From Alphaproteobacteria bacterium (GTDB lineage: Bacteria > Pseudomonadota > Alphaproteobacteria > Rhodobacterales > Rhodobacteraceae), in NCBI GenBank assembly GCA_030429495.1, contig JAUIFH010000003.1, positions 310,001-374,000 of the forward strand: a DNA stretch of 64,000 nucleotides. The letters are read 5' to 3'. This document shows positions 8,323 to 17,660 of the stretch, piece by piece. The translations under genes and the position numbers were made by a program. Each line of letters starts with the position of its first letter. Within the stretch, counting starts at the first letter, position 1. A model generated the notes under the pieces. It was not told the DNA's origin. It did no database searches and saw only the letters and a program-made list of their open reading frames with translations.

Positions 8323-10215
8323 ATGCTCAGGATCGCCGACATCACCTATTCCGTCGAAGGACGACCGCTGTTCGAGGCGGCATCGGCGGTAATTCCAACC
8401 GGCCACAAGGTCGGCCTCGTGGGCGCGAACGGCACCGGAAAGACCACACTCTTCCGCCTGATCCGGGGCGAGATCGCGCTGGAGAGCGGTGAGATCGCCC
8501 TGCCCGCACGGGCCCGCATCGGTGGCGTGGCGCAGGAAGTGCCCTCATCGGACGTATCGCTGCTCGATACCGTGCTTGCCGCGGACGAGGAACGCGCTGC
8601 CCTTATCGCCGAGTCCGAGACCGCGACAGACCCTATCCGTATCGCCGAGATCCAGGCGCGCCTTGCCGATATCGACGCCTGGTCGGCAGAGGCCCGCGCG
8701 GCGGCGATCCTGCGTGGTCTCGGCTTCGATCACGAGGCACAGAAGCGCCCCTGTTCGGATTTTTCCGGCGGCTGGCGGATGCGCGTGGCGCTGGCCGGCG
8801 TGCTGTTCGCGCGCCCAGACCTGCTGCTGCTTGACGAACCGACCAACTATCTCGACCTGGAAGGTGCGCTCTGGCTCGAAAGCTATCTGGCGAAATACCC
8901 GCACACGGTCATCATCATCTCGCACGACCGCGGCCTGCTTAACCGGGCTGTCGGTGCGATCCTGCACCTGGAAAACCGCAAGCTGACGCTCTGGTCGGGT
9001 CCCTACGACACCTTTGCCCGGACACGTGCAGAGCAACGCGCGGTACAGGCGGCCGAGGCCCGGAAACAGGAAGCCAGGCGCGCGCATCTCCAGAGCTTTG
9101 TCGACCGTTTCCGCTACAAGGCATCGAAAGCGGTGCAGGCCCAGAGCCGGATCAAGATGCTGGAGAAGATGACGCCGATCCTTGCCCCCGAGGATGCAAG
9201 GCGGGCCGTGTTCACCTTCCCGGCTCCGGAACCGCTCTCCCCCCCGATCGTGGCGATGGAAGCGGCGGCGGTGGGATATGGCGGCGCACCCGTCCTGCGA
9301 CGGCTTGACCTGCGGATCGACCAGGATGACCGTATCGCGCTTCTGGGCCGCAACGGCGAAGGCAAGTCGACATTGTCAAAACTGCTTGCCGGGAAACTCG
9401 CCGCGTCAGAGGGCCGGATCACCAGCGCGTCGAAACTGCGCGTCGGGTATTTCGCTCAGCATCAGGTCGATGAACTACACCTCTACGAAACCCCACTGCA
9501 GCATGTGATGCGGCTTCGCCCCACCGAACCGCAAGCGAAGCTGCGTGCACGGCTGGCAGGATTCGGCCTGGGTGCAGACCAGGCGGAAACGGAGGTGGGC
9601 AGGCTGTCGGGTGGCCAGAAGGCGCGGCTTTCGCTGCTGCTCGCCACAATCGACGCGCCGCATATGCTGATCCTCGACGAACCCACCAACCACCTCGACA
9701 TCGAAAGCCGCGAGGCGCTGGTGGAGGCGCTGACGGAATATACCGGCGCAGTCATTATCGTTTCGCACGACATGCACCTGCTTGGGCTCGTCGCCGATCG
9801 GCTATGGCTGGTGAAGGACGGCGCTGTTTCACCCTACCCAAACGATTTGGACACCTACCGTCGTGAGCTTCTGGCGGGCGACGGAGCAGCACGTCCTGCC
9901 GAGAAACCGAAATCGCGTGAACCACGGCCAAGCCGGGACGCGATCCTCGCGTTACGCGCGGATGTTCGAAAATGCGAGGAGCGGCTCGAAAAGCTGTCCG
10001 AAATGCGCGAGCGGCTGTCGGACAAGCTCGCCGATCCCGCCTTGTACGATGATGGGCGCGTGGCGGAACTGGAGGGCTGGAACCGAAAGTTCGCCGAGTT
10101 GGAAGAGGCGATGGCCCGCGCCGAGACATTGTGGCTTGCGGCGCAGGAACGGCTCGAAACGGCAGAGCCACGTTCTGTGCCCTTGCCGGAGTCGCTTCCC
10201 ACCCTTAAGGCATAG
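8323..10215 (+). CDS. ABC-F family ATP-binding protein
   Basis: A 630-residue soluble protein with two ABC cassettes and no membrane domain. Walker A motifs are GANGTGKT (34-41) and GRNGEGKS (about 342-349), signatures FSGGWRMR (147-154) and LSGGQKAR (about 427), and each cassette has a LDEPTN Walker B. The two are joined by a basic helical linker (about 230-270) and followed by a C-terminal coiled coil (about 535-615), the layout of YheS/Uup-type ABC-F proteins. These act on the ribosome, or in Uup on DNA replication intermediates, rather than in transport. The marC gene starts 2 bp after its stop, so the two are co-transcribed. I use ATG 8323, since the preceding ten codons of open frame are not conserved. 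Confidence 0.93.
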   Translation: MLRIADITYSVEGRPLFEAASAVIPTGHKVGLVGANGTGKTTLFRLIRGEIALESGEIALPARARIGGVAQEVPSSDVSLLDTVLAADEERAALIAESETATDPIRIAEIQARLADIDAWSAEARAAAILRGLGFDHEAQKRPCSDFSGGWRMRVALAGVLFARPDLLLLDEPTNYLDLEGALWLESYLAKYPHTVIIISHDRGLLNRAVGAILHLENRKLTLWSGPYDTFARTRAEQRAVQAAEARKQEARRAHLQSFVDRFRYKASKAVQAQSRIKMLEKMTPILAPEDARRAVFTFPAPEPLSPPIVAMEAAAVGYGGAPVLRRLDLRIDQDDRIALLGRNGEGKSTLSKLLAGKLAASEGRITSASKLRVGYFAQHQVDELHLYETPLQHVMRLRPTEPQAKLRARLAGFGLGADQAETEVGRLSGGQKARLSLLLATIDAPHMLILDEPTNHLDIESREALVEALTEYTGAVIIVSHDMHLLGLVADRLWLVKDGAVSPYPNDLDTYRRELLAGDGAARPAEKPKSREPRPSRDAILALRADVRKCEERLEKLSEMRERLSDKLADPALYDDGRVAELEGWNRKFAELEEAMARAETLWLAAQERLETAEPRSVPLPESLPTLKA

Positions 10216-10217
10216 GG

Positions 10218-10832
10218 ATGGACACGGCTTTCCTGATCACATCCTTCGCGACGCTCTTCGTGGTTATCGACCCGCCGGGCCTGGTACCGCTGTTCATTGC
10301 GCTGACACAGGGTATGGGAGCAGACCGGCGCCGGCGCCTCGGGCTGCGTGCCTGCGTTATCGGCGGCATCCTGCTGACGATGTTTGGCCTGTTCGGCGAA
10401 TCCATCCTCGGCTTTATCGGCATTTCGATGCCGGCCTTCCGGATCGCCGGCGGAATTCTGCTGTTCCTTACCGCGCTCGACATGCTGTTCGAGAGGCGCA
10501 CCCAACGCCGGGAAGGCCAACAAGCCGATCCGCATCACGATCCGTCGGTCTTCCCGCTGGCAACCCCACTGATCGCCGGGCCTGGCGCCATCGCGACGAT
10601 GATCCTGCTGATGGGGGAGTCCGGTGGCGGCTGGGTAGGAACGCTGACAGTCCTCGGCCTGCTCTTCGCGATGTTGCTTGTGACCTTCCTCTTCTTTCTT
10701 GCTTCCACACCGCTCGAACGTCTGCTGGGACGAACCGGAACGCTCGTCATCACAAGGCTCCTGGGGATGCTCCTGGCGGCGCTTTCGGTTCAGTTCGTCA
10801 TCGACGGCGTTCGCGGAACCGGCCTGATCTGA
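10218..10832 (+). CDS. MarC family integral membrane protein
   Basis: The 204-residue product has six hydrophobic segments and the conserved MarC pattern, including FVVIDPPGLVPLF near the N-terminus and FPLATPLIAGPGA around 112-124. MarC proteins are inner-membrane proteins of unknown function; the early link to multiple antibiotic resistance was not upheld. The gene lies 2 bp after the ABC-F gene and 1 bp before the aspartic protease gene, forming a tight three-gene unit. Confidence 0.9.
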   Translation: MDTAFLITSFATLFVVIDPPGLVPLFIALTQGMGADRRRRLGLRACVIGGILLTMFGLFGESILGFIGISMPAFRIAGGILLFLTALDMLFERRTQRREGQQADPHHDPSVFPLATPLIAGPGAIATMILLMGESGGGWVGTLTVLGLLFAMLLVTFLFFLASTPLERLLGRTGTLVITRLLGMLLAALSVQFVIDGVRGTGLI

Positions 10833-10833
10833 G

Positions 10834-11409
10834 ATGGAGACGGCTGATCTTCCCCGCCTTGTCTATCTCGGACTTCTGCTGGCGGTGATCGGCGGCTATT
10901 TCCTGATCGAGAACCGCCGTCGCCTCGGGAAGACCGCACAGCAGGCGGCAATCTGGGCGCTGATCTTTCTTGGCGCTGTGGCAATCGCAGGAATGTGGGG
11001 TGACATACGGCGCGGCGCCCAGCCGGCGCAGGTCACGGTGCGGGGCGACCGGATCGACGTTCCTGCCGCACGGGACGGGCACTTCTATGTCACCGCCGAA
11101 ATCAACGGAGCGAATGTCTTGTTCGTGGTGGATACGGGAGCGTCGGACATCGTGCTCACGCAGCGCGACGCCGAGCGTGCCGGGCTGAACCCGGCGTCAC
11201 TCAACTATTTCGGCACGGCCATGACGGCGAACGGAAGGGTCGAAACGGCACCGGTCCAGCTGGAAAGCTTCGCGCTCGGCGGCGTCACCGAAAGCGGTAT
11301 CCGGGCCGTCGTGAACGGTGGTGAACTGGACACGTCGCTGCTGGGGATGAGCTATCTTGGCCGTCACGAGGTCACGATCAGCCGCGACATCCTGACTCTC
11401 AGGCGCTGA
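10834..11409 (+). CDS. TIGR02281-type retropepsin-like aspartic protease, membrane anchored
   Basis: A 191-residue protein with two N-terminal hydrophobic segments (about 8-25 and 36-52) followed by a clan AA aspartic protease domain. The catalytic motif VVDTGASDIVLT lies around residue 98. One Asp per chain implies a dimer, as in retroviral proteases. The TIGR02281 family is common in alpha-proteobacteria and has no established substrate; topology suggests that the protease domain faces the periplasm. It ends the abcF-marC-protease unit and converges on cysE with a 10-bp gap. Confidence 0.85.
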   Translation: METADLPRLVYLGLLLAVIGGYFLIENRRRLGKTAQQAAIWALIFLGAVAIAGMWGDIRRGAQPAQVTVRGDRIDVPAARDGHFYVTAEINGANVLFVVDTGASDIVLTQRDAERAGLNPASLNYFGTAMTANGRVETAPVQLESFALGGVTESGIRAVVNGGELDTSLLGMSYLGRHEVTISRDILTLRR

Positions 11410-11419
11410 AGCGCAGCAC

Positions 11420-12229
11420 TCAGTCCGCGCCGTCGATAAGCTGGTCCATCGTCAGAGCGGGCTGCGCACAGCCTGCCTCGCCGATCACCTTGGCCGGAAC
11501 GCCCGCAACGGTCGTGCATTTCGGCACATCATGCAGCACCACCGATCCCGCGGCGATGCGAGAGCAGCCACCAACAGAAATATTCCCGAGAATCTTCGCC
11601 CCGGCGCCAATCAGGACTCCGTTTCCGATCTTCGGATGACGATCGCCGTCTTCCTTTCCTGTCCCGCCAAGCGTCACGGAATGCAGCATGGAGACATTGT
11701 CGCCTACAACCGCGGTTTCACCAATGACGATGGAATGGGCGTGGTCGATCATGATCCCCTTCCCGATCCGGGCATTGGGATGGATATCGACACCAAAGAC
11801 CTCGCTCACCCGCATCTGTACGAAGTAAGCCAGATCGCGGCGACCCTGCCGCCACAGCCAATGGCCGATCCGGTAACATTGGACCGCCTGGTAGCCCTTG
11901 AAGAAGAGGACCGGCTGCAAAAAACGATGGCACGCCGGATCGCGATCATAGACGGCAACCAAGTCCGCACGCGCTGCCTGTCCGATCTCGGGGTCGGCCG
12001 CGTAGGCCTCGTCCGCAATTTCCCGCAGAATCTGTTCGCTCATCTCGCCGGATGCCAGCTTCAGAGAGAAACGATATGACAACGCTCTTTCCAGCGAAGC
12101 ATGGTGCAGCAGGCTCGAATGAATCAGACCGCCAAGAAGCGGCTCGTCGCGCACCGCCGCGCGCGCCTCTTCGCAGATATGCGACCAAACCGGGTCAATC
12201 TGGGCAACGTTGCGTTTGATCTCGGCCAT
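11420..12229 (-). CDS. cysE: Serine O-acetyltransferase
   Basis: The 269-residue protein has the CysE layout: an N-terminal helical domain (about 1-140) and a left-handed beta-helix of hexapeptide repeats (about 150-245). The catalytic Asp-His region (KGIMIDHAHSIVIGET) and the loop HSVTLGGTGK are present. It acetylates serine with acetyl-CoA, the first step of cysteine synthesis, and is usually feedback-inhibited by cysteine through the C-terminal tail. It starts 84 bp past the end of the small gene that closes the GTA unit, so read-through is possible though not shown. Confidence 0.97.
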   Translation of the reverse strand: MAEIKRNVAQIDPVWSHICEEARAAVRDEPLLGGLIHSSLLHHASLERALSYRFSLKLASGEMSEQILREIADEAYAADPEIGQAARADLVAVYDRDPACHRFLQPVLFFKGYQAVQCYRIGHWLWRQGRRDLAYFVQMRVSEVFGVDIHPNARIGKGIMIDHAHSIVIGETAVVGDNVSMLHSVTLGGTGKEDGDRHPKIGNGVLIGAGAKILGNISVGGCSRIAAGSVVLHDVPKCTTVAGVPAKVIGEAGCAQPALTMDQLIDGAD

Positions 12230-12313
12230 GATGAAGCCCTCCGCTTTCTGCCTCGTTTATATCAGATAGGCGGAATGCACAAAACGGGAAGAAGCAACGA
12301 CACCAAAGTGTCA

Positions 12314-12598
12314 TCATGCACGGCGGCGCCAGTCGAGAAGCGTCTCAAACACGGAGGAAAGTGCCTCAAGGTACTGCGTATCTGACAGGAATGGCTCCGC
12401 CGCCGGGACTCGGCCGACGGCGGATGCGAGGCTCCCGTTGCCCCAGAAGGGATGAACCTTTCCAAGGCGCTTTCGATATGCATCGGCAGCATGGGCACGG
12501 TCGAGATAACGAATGATCTCGTCACCGCGTAACGACGCAGGCAGAGTGCGCACGGCCATCGCCGCGGCGACCACATCACCGTGAATGACCGTCCGCAT
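12314..12598 (-). CDS. Small conserved-looking hypothetical protein at the end of the GTA unit
   Basis: A 94-residue protein (MRTVIHGDVVAAAMAV..., ending DWRRRA) with Arg, Leu and aromatic residues in a helical pattern and no signal peptide. Its ATG lies 3 bp after the stop of the DUF2793 gene, so it is almost certainly translated from the same mRNA as the GTA tail genes. I recall similar small proteins next to roseobacter GTA clusters (DUF7742-like), but this is memory and no function follows. Confidence 0.65.
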   Translation of the reverse strand: MRTVIHGDVVAAAMAVRTLPASLRGDEIIRYLDRAHAADAYRKRLGKVHPFWGNGSLASAVGRVPAAEPFLSDTQYLEALSSVFETLLDWRRRA

Positions 12599-12601
12599 GG
12601 C

Positions 12602-13312
12602 TCACAGGTCCGGCAGCGCGATTTCGAAATAGTGAATCGCGATCCGTACCGAACCGCCTGCGAAATCGCCACCGACCGCATCAAGTTGCATCGGCTCCGG
12701 CACGTAGAAGGCAGTCGGCTGCGACAGCACTCCACGCGCCCAAGATCCGGCGGAAAGCCCAAGCCCCGATCCATAACGCCCGGCCGCACCGGGATTGCCA
12801 AGCTGCCAACTCGCCAGCGTGCCGGTGATATCGACCGTTACCCTTGCCGTCACCCCGATCACCACACTGTTTGACGGGATCATGATTGCGGTGGTCGATA
12901 CCGGCCCGACACCGATGACATGGTCGACTTCACTGACCCGAACGGCAAGGCCGGCATTGTGGGACGAAAGCGTGACGAAACCTCTCCGCCAAGCTGTACC
13001 ATCGTGGATCGCGCCGACGCCCTCATCGAGGATCATCGCCCGCCACCCCCTTCCGGGTTGGGCAAACTCCCATCCGCCGTTGACGCCGATCGCGATCCGC
13101 CCGTCCTGACCGGCCCAGCCGTTAACTGCGCCGACCGGGACGCCGTAGCAAATACCGTCTTGCACCACGGCAGGGGGCAGTGTGACGCTCTCGGACACGA
13201 GGACAAGCTCGACAAGCCCGTCGAGCCGCGCCAAAGCCTCGTTCACCGTTACATGCTTCTGCGCCTGGGCGGGCTGCAGCAGCGGCAGTCCCAGTTGGTT
13301 CGTTTTAGACAT
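12602..13312 (-). CDS. DUF2793 domain-containing protein downstream of the GTA hub gene
   Basis: The ATG at 13312 overlaps the last codons of the GTA hub gene by 8 bp, giving a 236-residue protein. Residues 1-100 (LGLPLLQPAQAQKHVTVNEAL, a typical opening) are DUF2793; the rest is beta-rich. The same family is often found among phage tail and GTA genes and may be a tail-tip or fibre-associated protein, but this is inferred from context. Position and overlap argue that it belongs to the GTA transcript. Confidence 0.85.
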   Translation of the reverse strand: MSKTNQLGLPLLQPAQAQKHVTVNEALARLDGLVELVLVSESVTLPPAVVQDGICYGVPVGAVNGWAGQDGRIAIGVNGGWEFAQPGRGWRAMILDEGVGAIHDGTAWRRGFVTLSSHNAGLAVRVSEVDHVIGVGPVSTTAIMIPSNSVVIGVTARVTVDITGTLASWQLGNPGAAGRYGSGLGLSAGSWARGVLSQPTAFYVPEPMQLDAVGGDFAGGSVRIAIHYFEIALPDL

Positions 13313-16300
13313 CGACAATGATCCTTCTGAAGGGACCCGGACCGAACGAGTCCGACATCTGGGCCACATGGATTTCGAAAGGTCCGGCCAGACCATCTGC
13401 GGCCTGTATCGCCACGGGATAGATCCAGGCCGACTGCCCGAGGGTGACCTCCCGCAGAACGGTTGGCCCCGTCACCACCCGAAGGAGATAGCTTTCACCG
13501 GCTTCTCCAAGCGGCACATCGGCTCCCGACCAGCTATCGCCGTCGATCCGCGTTCGCCGAATCCAGCGCAGACCAAGGTCACCGTTGGGGGCCCGCCTCG
13601 CACGCAGATGCACCGGCGACAGCGGCCGAAGGCCGATCCCTGCGAACGCACTGACGCGGTGCAGGAACGACGGGTCGTCGTATCCGCGCCCCGACGGGCC
13701 GATCCGGTAGTGTCGTGAAAGATCGCGTGCAGCGAGCGGAAGATCGATCTGGCGCGCCGCCCCGTCCATAAGCACCACCAGACTTCCTGCCGGCCAACTT
13801 GCCGGCAAGACCGAGTCGGTCCCCGCCTGCCCCCGTAGGCGTAACGCCAGATCATATGTGTCGGGCGCCACCAAAGCCGCCTCGGCGAACTGGAACAGTT
13901 CCCAATTGTCCGCACTGCCGTCACCGATCGCCATCAGGTTCGCCCCGTTCAGGAGCCGATCAGCGCTCACGGAACTTAAGGCTCCGCCGGAAACTTTGAC
14001 GCGCAAAGGCGCGCCCCGGTCCCACATTCCCGGCCGCGCGGCATCAAGTGGCCCTTCCGTCTGACCGATCACTGCCCGGGTCGTGACAAGCCGGTTGAGT
14101 TGGTAACCCGCATCGAAATCCGACGAATAGACCGCTGCCGAGCCGGGCCAAGGCGTTGCCGTCACCGCAATATGCGGCTGATGCGGAACCTCGGCACCAC
14201 TCATCAGCGGCAGGTCAAGGAACAGCGGAAAGACCGGCACAGGCGCTGCGAACGTGCGTGGTGTGACGCGTTCCTCCGTCTCGTCCGATGGTTCGTAGAT
14301 CGACGGCTCGACCCGCACGGCTTCGATTGCGATCGCGCCGGCTTGCTCGACCCTGTCAATCCGGTAGCTCCCGGCAGCTCCGAGATCAACGACATCGCCG
14401 GCACCGAGATGACCCAATGACGGCGGCAGTGCGAACCGTGCGCCATCCCGGGCGACACGCGCCTCCGAGAGCCACCGCTCCACGATCCGCTGGCCTTCGG
14501 ACCGGGTAAGGGCGAGCGCCAGTTCCGACTGGGCGACACCGTGTGTCTCTTCATCCGGAAATATCGCCTCGACTGTCCTGGTCTCGTAGTCTCCCTCTGC
14601 CTCGATGTAGTTAAGCCTGACGCGCCCCGTTGCCTCAGCTTCCATCGCGCGGCTTGTCTCGACCCAGCCGTCCGTTTCCTCCCCCACCGCCAGTTGATCG
14701 TCGCCGACAACCGTCCGGGCGACGCCATTGCGCATCCCGAAGCGCAGAACACCGTCCCGCTCCAGCGCCTCAAAACCGTAGGCCAGCATCAGCGGCTGCA
14801 ACGCTGCCCGACCGGAAGAGACGTCCGCCACCGCATATCCGCGAAGCAGACCATGGAGACCATGTGTATCGACATCCGTGACGCCTGACGCTTCGCATAT
14901 ATCGGCGACGACGCTGGCCAGCGGCTGCGCCGACGCGCGACCGTTCAACCAGTGCCCACGCGCATAGTTCTCACCATCCGCCCAAAGGTCGGCGTTGGAG
15001 GGAAAGAACGGAAATGGTCGCGCGTCCCATGCCCAGACGTGAGCACGACCCATGTCGATCATCGGCCCGCCATATTCCGCCGACTGAGGATTGTTTTCGG
15101 GTTTGCGCCAGTAGTCGATCATCGCGCGCAGATATTGCATCTGTATCAGGTCATCGCGGCGACCATTCGAGTAGGCCGGCAATCCGGATTCCGAGGATTT
15201 CGGATCGAGGAACCGGTTCGGTTGGTTTGTGCCCTTGTCGATGGCCGCGCAACCGAACTCTGTGAACCAGATCGGCTTGGATTGTGGGACCCAAGGACTC
15301 TGCGCACCCTTTACACCACCAACCCGATCGAAATGCGCGTTCTGCCACCAAGACCGGATGTCCTTCACGCGCCACACCCAATCTTCGCCATGGCTTCCAT
15401 CAGCGATCGGCGTGCGGATCTGCGCGTCGCGATGGGCCTGGCTCGAGTAGTACCAATCGTAGCCCTCGCCACCTTCGATATTGGCCTGGAGGTAAGCGAG
15501 GTCGTAGGTTGAACCCCAGCCGGCATCGGCGTGGTCGGACCCGTCCCTCCAGTCCGACAGGGGCATGTAGTTGTCGATGCCGATGAAATCGATGTTCGCG
15601 TCGGCCCAAAGCGGATCGAGGTGATAGTAAAGGTCGCCCGTACCGTCCTGATAGCCCGAATACTCGCTCCAGTCGGCGGCATAGCCGATCTTGGTGTCCG
15701 GGCCGAGGATCATGCGGACATCGGCAGCCAGCGACCGCAGCGCTGCCACCGCGGGAAATCCATCCCCCACGCCCCGAACCTGCGTCAGACCACGCATCTC
15801 CGACCCGATGCAGAACGCGTCGACTCCACCCGCTGCGGCACATAGGTGCGCATAGTGCAGAATGAAGCGGCGATACGACCACTCGGTCGGCCCCGAATAA
15901 TCGACTTCCGTTCCGTTCAGTGTGAAATCCGACACCTGTGCCGTTCCGAAGAACGCCGTCACCTCTGCATCTGCGGCCGCCGTCTGGTCCGGGGACCCGC
16001 TCTGACCGGGCGCCATCGACAAAGTAATTCGGCCACGCCATGGTAAGACCGGCTGATCCGCTGCGCCGCTCCACGGATCGATCAGCCCGTTCCCCGCCAT
16101 TTGTTCCATCAGAATGAAGGGATAGAACACAGCCGCCTGTCCCCCGGCCCGAAGCGCGGCGATAGCCTCGACGACCGCCGCGTCCGCCGGCGTGCCGCCA
16201 TAGACCGACCGCCCGTCATCCCGCGCCACTTCCTCTGCCTCGGCACGCGTGAGACCTCCGGCCCGCCACGCCATTCCGACGCCGTCGAACCTTTTGTCCT

Positions 16301-17210
16301 CGACCTTGGGCTTCAGCGTGCAGGCGCCACAGCGCAGGTCGTCGCCGAACCACGACACAACGAGAGTCGCTGACTGGCAGGCGGGAAGCTCCTCGCGCAA
16401 TGCCTCCAGCGACACGATGAAATCGGTGCTTCCCCCGGGGCTGTGGACGTTCGCCGAAACGTTTCGCCCAACGCCGGTCGCGTAGTGGACCGGTGTCGTC
16501 GCAAGCGCATATTCGCCCGTGCCCGGCACGATCGCAACGCCGCTCACACCGCGCGCAAGATCCGTTACCGCGTCAATCGAGCCGCCCTGCGCCGGGCGCA
16601 GGACCTCGAAACTGAACTGTGGCACTCGGTTGCCGAACTGAGCGAGGTCAAGATCTTCGAAGACGGCATAGGCAATACCGCGATAGGCGGGAACCATCCC
16701 CGCCCCCTCGACCGCCTCCATCTTCGGGTCAGGAAACTGATCTTCACTGCCACGATAGACCCGCAACGCGACATCGTCACGCGAGATCTCGATGCCATCG
16801 GCCCAGACCCGTGCGACGCGTGTGATCTCCCCCTCGCAAAGCGCGACGGCAAGACTGACAGAGTACGAATATTCCGTGACCTTTGGCGCCGACGGTGCGC
16901 CTTTGCCGCCGCCGCCCGATCGTGTCGCGTGCTCGGTGAAACGCGAGGCCCATATCACCTGTCCCGCGACCCGCATACGGCCCCAGACCTTACCGACAGA
17001 AGCCCCCTCGCCCGCCCCGGTTAGTCGAAAACGGTCCACCCGACCGGTTTCGACGGCGCGCGAACCCGATCCCATCAGCCGTTGATCGATCACCCGGCCC
17101 AACGTCGCGCCGACGGCACGTCCGATCACCGCGCCAGACAGGCCAAGAACCGTTCCGCCAAAACCGGCACCGACGGCGGCCCCGGCCGCCGAAAGCAATA
17201 AGGTCGCCAT
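13305..17210 (-). CDS. GTA baseplate hub/megatron protein (gp15-like, glycoside hydrolase and phage tail domains)
   Basis: The 1301-residue product is the largest GTA protein. The N-terminus has a Gly/Ala-rich hydrophobic stretch (1-45), followed by a tail-hub region. The middle part (about 430-740) is a TIM-barrel glycoside-hydrolase-like domain, with segments such as WFTEFGCAAIDKG and FIGIDNYMPLSDW. The C-terminal half is beta-rich tail-tip domain. In RcGTA the equivalent protein forms the tail tip and is thought to contact and cross the cell envelope of recipients. It overlaps the DUF2793 gene and follows the NlpC/P60 gene by 12 bp. Length matches the family, with no frameshift, so it appears intact. 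Confidence 0.93.
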   Translation of the reverse strand: MATLLLSAAGAAVGAGFGGTVLGLSGAVIGRAVGATLGRVIDQRLMGSGSRAVETGRVDRFRLTGAGEGASVGKVWGRMRVAGQVIWASRFTEHATRSGGGGKGAPSAPKVTEYSYSVSLAVALCEGEITRVARVWADGIEISRDDVALRVYRGSEDQFPDPKMEAVEGAGMVPAYRGIAYAVFEDLDLAQFGNRVPQFSFEVLRPAQGGSIDAVTDLARGVSGVAIVPGTGEYALATTPVHYATGVGRNVSANVHSPGGSTDFIVSLEALREELPACQSATLVVSWFGDDLRCGACTLKPKVEDKRFDGVGMAWRAGGLTRAEAEEVARDDGRSVYGGTPADAAVVEAIAALRAGGQAAVFYPFILMEQMAGNGLIDPWSGAADQPVLPWRGRITLSMAPGQSGSPDQTAAADAEVTAFFGTAQVSDFTLNGTEVDYSGPTEWSYRRFILHYAHLCAAAGGVDAFCIGSEMRGLTQVRGVGDGFPAVAALRSLAADVRMILGPDTKIGYAADWSEYSGYQDGTGDLYYHLDPLWADANIDFIGIDNYMPLSDWRDGSDHADAGWGSTYDLAYLQANIEGGEGYDWYYSSQAHRDAQIRTPIADGSHGEDWVWRVKDIRSWWQNAHFDRVGGVKGAQSPWVPQSKPIWFTEFGCAAIDKGTNQPNRFLDPKSSESGLPAYSNGRRDDLIQMQYLRAMIDYWRKPENNPQSAEYGGPMIDMGRAHVWAWDARPFPFFPSNADLWADGENYARGHWLNGRASAQPLASVVADICEASGVTDVDTHGLHGLLRGYAVADVSSGRAALQPLMLAYGFEALERDGVLRFGMRNGVARTVVGDDQLAVGEETDGWVETSRAMEAEATGRVRLNYIEAEGDYETRTVEAIFPDEETHGVAQSELALALTRSEGQRIVERWLSEARVARDGARFALPPSLGHLGAGDVVDLGAAGSYRIDRVEQAGAIAIEAVRVEPSIYEPSDETEERVTPRTFAAPVPVFPLFLDLPLMSGAEVPHQPHIAVTATPWPGSAAVYSSDFDAGYQLNRLVTTRAVIGQTEGPLDAARPGMWDRGAPLRVKVSGGALSSVSADRLLNGANLMAIGDGSADNWELFQFAEAALVAPDTYDLALRLRGQAGTDSVLPASWPAGSLVVLMDGAARQIDLPLAARDLSRHYRIGPSGRGYDDPSFLHRVSAFAGIGLRPLSPVHLRARRAPNGDLGLRWIRRTRIDGDSWSGADVPLGEAGESYLLRVVTGPTVLREVTLGQSAWIYPVAIQAADGLAGPFEIHVAQMSDSFGPGPFRRIIVDV

Positions 17211-17222
17211 GCGGACTCTCCT

Positions 17223-17660
17223 TCAGGGAAACACAAACCGCGCCGCGATCCGGCGAAGCCATGGCGCGGAAAGGGGACTTTCCACTACGCCGTGCCCGGA
17301 ATAGGCGTGGATGAAACTCGGCCGGTTGCCACATCCGGCCACCAGCCCGAGATGTTTGGCGACAACGCCCTGCCGCATCCGGAACAGAAGGACGTCTCCG
17401 GGGAGAACCTCCTCCTCCGGCACTGCCTCTCTCAAGTGTCGCGCGGCTGCCCGCCACAGCCGCTCCTCTCCCTCGGGCTCGGACCAGTCGCGGGTGTATG
17501 CTGGAACAGGTTCAGGCTCCGTTCCATACAGCTCTCGCCAGACCCCCCGCAGCAAGCCCAGGCAGTCCGTGCCCGCGCCCTTGACCGACGCCTGATGAAG
17601 GTACGGCGTCCCGATCCAGCCGCGCGCTATCGCGACCGCGCGTCTGCCTGCGCCACTCAT
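17223..17660 (-). CDS. GTA NlpC/P60 peptidase (gp14-like)
   Basis: A 145-residue NlpC/P60 cysteine peptidase. Catalytic Cys is C33 in GTDCLGL and the His is H103 in AKHLGLV. In RcGTA the equivalent is the tail peptidase that cuts cell-wall peptide cross-links during DNA delivery. Its ATG overlaps the stop of the gp13-like gene (ATGA), so the two are translationally coupled. Confidence 0.93.
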   Translation of the reverse strand: MSGAGRRAVAIARGWIGTPYLHQASVKGAGTDCLGLLRGVWRELYGTEPEPVPAYTRDWSEPEGEERLWRAAARHLREAVPEEEVLPGDVLLFRMRQGVVAKHLGLVAGCGNRPSFIHAYSGHGVVESPLSAPWLRRIAARFVFP